NCBI RefSeq assembly: GCF_003626575.1
Contig: NZ_RBDY01000007.1
Location: forward strand, 178,589 to 242,588
Direction of reading: 5' to 3'
Length of the DNA: 64,000 nucleotides
DNA from: Streptomyces radicis
Lineage (GTDB): Bacteria > Actinomycetota > Actinomycetes > Streptomycetales > Streptomycetaceae
The notes beneath the pieces were generated by a model. That model ran no database searches, had not been told where the DNA came from, and worked only from the letters and a program-made list of their open reading frames with translations. Each line of letters opens with the position of its first letter. Within the stretch, counting starts at the first letter, position 1. Both the position numbers and the translations under genes were made by a program. Of this stretch, positions 61,873 through 64,000 are shown piece by piece.

Positions 61873-62479
61873 GTCACACCTGACCTTCCGCACATGTCGG
61901 ACACCGGCTTCCCCTCCGGTGACTCCCTCTCGCATGTGCGCTCATCCCCAGAGTAGGGGCGGGTGATGCGAGTGGGGAAGAGGTGCCTCAACCGGCCTTT
62001 TACAACGAGCCTGGTCTTACCGTGACGAAGAAGACCGATTGAGACATAGCGCCGAAGCGCCCCGTAGCACCACGGGCGCATGGCGTCAGCACGCGACGTT
62101 TCCGCCCCGACCGCAAACGCCTTCGCGCCGACCGGTCGCCGAGGCCGCGGGCCCGGCGGGCACCTGGGGCGTCGCCCCGTGGCTGACCTGCGCGGCAACG
62201 CCGGTCGGCCCCCTCGGACACCCCTCTGCCCCGGGCCCCAACGCCCGTGCGGACGCGCGGAGGTGAGGGGGCGCGAACGCGGGATGTGAACGATGACGCC
62301 GCGGCGCCATACCCGGACTTCCGCCCCCCGGCGCGAGCCGGGGTCGCACGGTGGCGTAGAGGGAATCGGGTCGTTTTGTCGATAGATCCCCCCTGCGCTG
62401 ATGTGAGATGGGCGCAGCATGTCGACGCCCCACGGCCCGTCAACCGGGCGTAGGCGGTGGCCAGTCGGCGGGTGGCGGG
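61873..62479. other. Gene-free region upstream of the HTH gene
   Basis: No convincing gene: the 147-codon minus frame here has antisense-like composition. It includes the leader and promoter of the minus-strand HTH gene. At 62326-62343 is a hairpin, CCCCGGC-GCGA-GCCGGGG, whose GCGA loop is a stable GNRA type, possibly the acuC terminator. Two similar words, ACATGTGCGG-like, occur on the minus strand near 61895 and 61935. Confidence 0.5.
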
Positions 62480-63649
62480 TCAGGGGAGCAGGCCGTGGTG
62501 GGGGTAGACGGCGCGGCGGGTGGCGAGGATGGCCCGGTCGACGGTGTCGGCGGGATCGTAGCCGTCGGCCCAGTCGCGCCAACGCGGGGCCCTGCCGTCG
62601 GTCATGCGGCGGGGGCCGCTCTGCCGGGTCAGCGCGTAGACGGCTTTCAGCCAGCTGTCGGGGGTGGCCGCGGTGGGGTCGACGGGGGCGTGGGCGGCGA
62701 TGGCGACGAGGTGGGTCCAGAGGCGGGGGACGACGTCGATGACGGCGTACCCACCGCCGCCGAGCGCCAGCCATCGGCCTTCGGCGTGCTGGTGGGCCCA
62801 GTCGTGGCAGGACTCGGCGGCCAGGCGCTGGGCGTCGAGGCTGAGCGCGAGATGGGCGAGGGGGTCTTCGAAGTGTCCGTCGGCGCCGTGCTGGCTGACG
62901 ACGACCTGGGGGCGGAAGGCGGCGAGGAGCTCGGGGACGACGGCGTGGAGGGCACGGAGCCACTCCTGGTCGGATGTCCCGGCGGGGAGCGGGATGTTGA
63001 CGGCGCCGCCGGGGGCGGCCTCGCCGCCGGTCTCCTCGGGGAGCCCGGTGCCAGGGAAGAGGGTGCGGGGGTGTTCGTGGAGCGAGATGGTGAGGACGCG
63101 GGGGTCGTCCCAGAACGCGTCCTGGACGCCGTCGCCGTGGTGCACATCGGTGTCGATGTAGGCGACGCGCTCGGCGCCCAGCTCCAGGAGGCGGGCGATG
63201 GCGAGGGCGGCGTCGTTGTAGACGCAGAAGCCGGAGGCCGCGGCGGGCATGGCGTGGTGGAGACCGCCCGAGAAGTTGACGGCGTGCTGGACGTCGCCGC
63301 GCCAGATGTCGTCGGCGCCCGCGACGGACTGCCCGGCGATGAGGGCGGACACCTCGTGCATGCCGGGGAACGCGGGGGTGTCGTCGGTGCCGAGCCCGAG
63401 CCGCTGGTCGGCCTCCCAGGGGTGGAGAGAGGCGTGCCGGACGGCGTCGAGGTAGGGGGTTCGGTGGACGAGAGCGAGGGTGGAGTCCCCTGCGGGGCTC
63501 GCGGCGACGACGTCGATGCGCCGGTCGAGGCCGAACGCCTCCACGAGCCGCATGGTCAGGGTCAGCCGCACGGGGTCCATCGGGTGTGCGGGGCCGAAGT
63601 CGTATCCGGCGACACCCTCGTCCCACATCAGTCGTGCCTCACCACTCAT
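62480..63649 (-). CDS. acuC: Acetoin utilisation protein AcuC / histone deacetylase-like
   Basis: A zinc amidohydrolase of 389 residues in the class I HDAC family. The active-site His pair is in FSGGLHHAMPAAAS. The zinc ligands are in YIDTDVHHGDGVQDAF and a later Asp in SQHGADGHFEDPLAH, and the Gly loop LALGGGGYAVIDV. It probably deacetylates acetyl-lysine on enzymes such as acetyl-CoA synthetase. It is transcribed away from the rRNA operon's end. Confidence 0.94.
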   Translation of the reverse strand: MSGEARLMWDEGVAGYDFGPAHPMDPVRLTLTMRLVEAFGLDRRIDVVAASPAGDSTLALVHRTPYLDAVRHASLHPWEADQRLGLGTDDTPAFPGMHEVSALIAGQSVAGADDIWRGDVQHAVNFSGGLHHAMPAAASGFCVYNDAALAIARLLELGAERVAYIDTDVHHGDGVQDAFWDDPRVLTISLHEHPRTLFPGTGLPEETGGEAAPGGAVNIPLPAGTSDQEWLRALHAVVPELLAAFRPQVVVSQHGADGHFEDPLAHLALSLDAQRLAAESCHDWAHQHAEGRWLALGGGGYAVIDVVPRLWTHLVAIAAHAPVDPTAATPDSWLKAVYALTRQSGPRRMTDGRAPRWRDWADGYDPADTVDRAILATRRAVYPHHGLLP

Positions 63650-63670
63650 GGTGACACGGTAGCGGAACGC

Positions 63671-63713
63671 AAGTAGGCCCTGCCGACGAAATCCCTGTCG
63701 GCAAGGCCCACTT
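63671..63713 (-). terminator. rRNA operon terminator
   Basis: AAGTAGGCCCTGCCGAC and GTCGGCAAGGCCCACTT form a long, nearly perfect 17-bp stem (15 pairs) with loop GAAATCCCT, ten bases downstream of 5S rRNA. Confidence 0.85.
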
Positions 63714-63722
63714 ATGAAGAAT

Positions 63723-63842
63723 TGTCCGGCGGTGTCCTACTCTCCCACACGGTCCCCCATGCAGTACCATCGGCGCAGGGAGGCTTAGCTTCCGGGTTCG
63801 GAATGTAACCGGGCGTTTCCCTCCCGCCATGACCACCGGAAC
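63723..63842 (-). rRNA. rrf: 5S ribosomal RNA
   Basis: The minus strand reads GTTCCGGTGGTCATGGCGGG at its 5' end, GGGAAACGCCCGGTTACATT and ATTCCGAACCCGGAAGCTAA in the middle and GGAGAGTAGGACACCGCCGG near the 3' end, all diagnostic of actinobacterial 5S. The 5' and 3' ends pair. Confidence 0.97.
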
Positions 63843-63899
63843 ACTGCGAGAACACAGTCTCCGGCCGGTCAAGAATTCACAGTGGACGCGAGCATCTGC

Positions 63900-64000
63900 G
63901 GACAAGCCCTCGGCCTATTAGTACCGGTCAACTCCACCCGTCACCAGGCTTCCATCTCCGGCCTATCAACCCCGTCGTCTACAGGGAGCCTTACCCCATC
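63900..64000 (-). rRNA. rrl: 23S ribosomal RNA, 3' end only
   Basis: The minus strand ends GGTACTAATAGGCCGAGGGC plus TTGTC, the conserved 3' end of actinobacterial 23S, and continues beyond the window edge. The spacer to 5S (63843-63899) contains no tRNA. The exact end is uncertain by a few bases. Confidence 0.95.

Noticed and set aside
62000..62443. A 147-residue minus-strand protein upstream of the HTH gene
   Set aside because: Low-complexity Arg/Gly/Ala composition, no ribosome binding site and no domain.
63639..63905. Minus-strand frame across the 5S gene
   Set aside because: It overlaps 5S rRNA and the rRNA spacer, so it is not coding.
1..64000. tRNA genes or insertion sequences
   Set aside because: No T-loop/acceptor pairing consistent with a tRNA and no transposase-like protein or terminal repeats were recognised by reading; a dedicated scan was not possible.

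Overview
The window is very GC-rich actinomycete chromosome and looks like Streptomyces or a close relative. The evidence is a BldN-type ECF sigma factor next to a matching anti-sigma gene, a rex-hemA-hemC-hemD-hemB run led by a Rex operator, menaquinone genes of the futalosine type, a class I lysyl-tRNA synthetase, paired pit and pst phosphate uptake loci, frequent GTG/TTG starts, and start/stop overlaps of the ATGA or GTGA kind throughout. Statements about S. coelicolor are from memory and were not searched.

Region by region. 1-6.8 kb: the end of a HAD hydrolase, a phosphotransferase, an MMPL exporter, a LuxR-type response regulator with its histidine kinase, and an ankyrin-repeat protein. 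6.8-8.4 kb: a gene-free tandem array of about 27 imperfect units of roughly 41 bp with higher-order structure, followed by a degenerate tail. A truncated phosphotransferase start abuts the tail. 8.5-15.0 kb: a quinone-oxidoreductase-like enzyme, an MFS drug exporter with a divergent TetR regulator and a duplicated operator, an FAD monooxygenase, a second TetR regulator and a GyrI-like protein. 15.04-15.35 kb: a 311-bp foldback (long inverted repeat). 15.4-19.3 kb: small proteins, a hemerythrin remnant, an XRE regulator, an HbhA-like protein, and a PhoU-like/Pit phosphate pair. 19.4-27.5 kb: a large secreted subtilase, then pstSCAB behind a PHO box, and csoR behind its own palindrome. 27.5-32.2 kb: envelope proteins, including a VirB1-like hydrolase divergent from a VirB2-sized membrane protein. 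32.2-45.6 kb: menaquinone decarboxylase and prenyltransferase, the cytochrome c maturation operon (resA-ccdA-resB-ccsB), hemL, two DUF3558 lipoproteins and a DUF2637 protein. 45.6-55.7 kb: lysS, a serine hydrolase, an SDR and the rex-hem operon. 55.8-63.6 kb: a HAD phosphatase, bldN/rsbN, a lipid acyltransferase pair, a 32-residue ribosomal protein (bS22-like), a small HTH protein and acuC. 63.7-64.0 kb: the 3' end of an rRNA operon on the minus strand (5S and partial 23S).

Functionally, much of the window serves respiration and its cofactors. Haem synthesis is controlled by the NADH sensor Rex, cytochrome c is matured by the Res/Ccs system, and menaquinone is made by the mqn genes. Phosphate is taken up by Pit and by PhoP-controlled Pst. 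Development is represented by BldN and RsbN, with a promoter upstream of rsbN that fits the BldN consensus. The unusual DNA is almost all in convergent intergenic gaps: the 41-bp array, the foldback, and several short exact tandem repeats. No classical mobile element, CRISPR array or tRNA gene was recognised.
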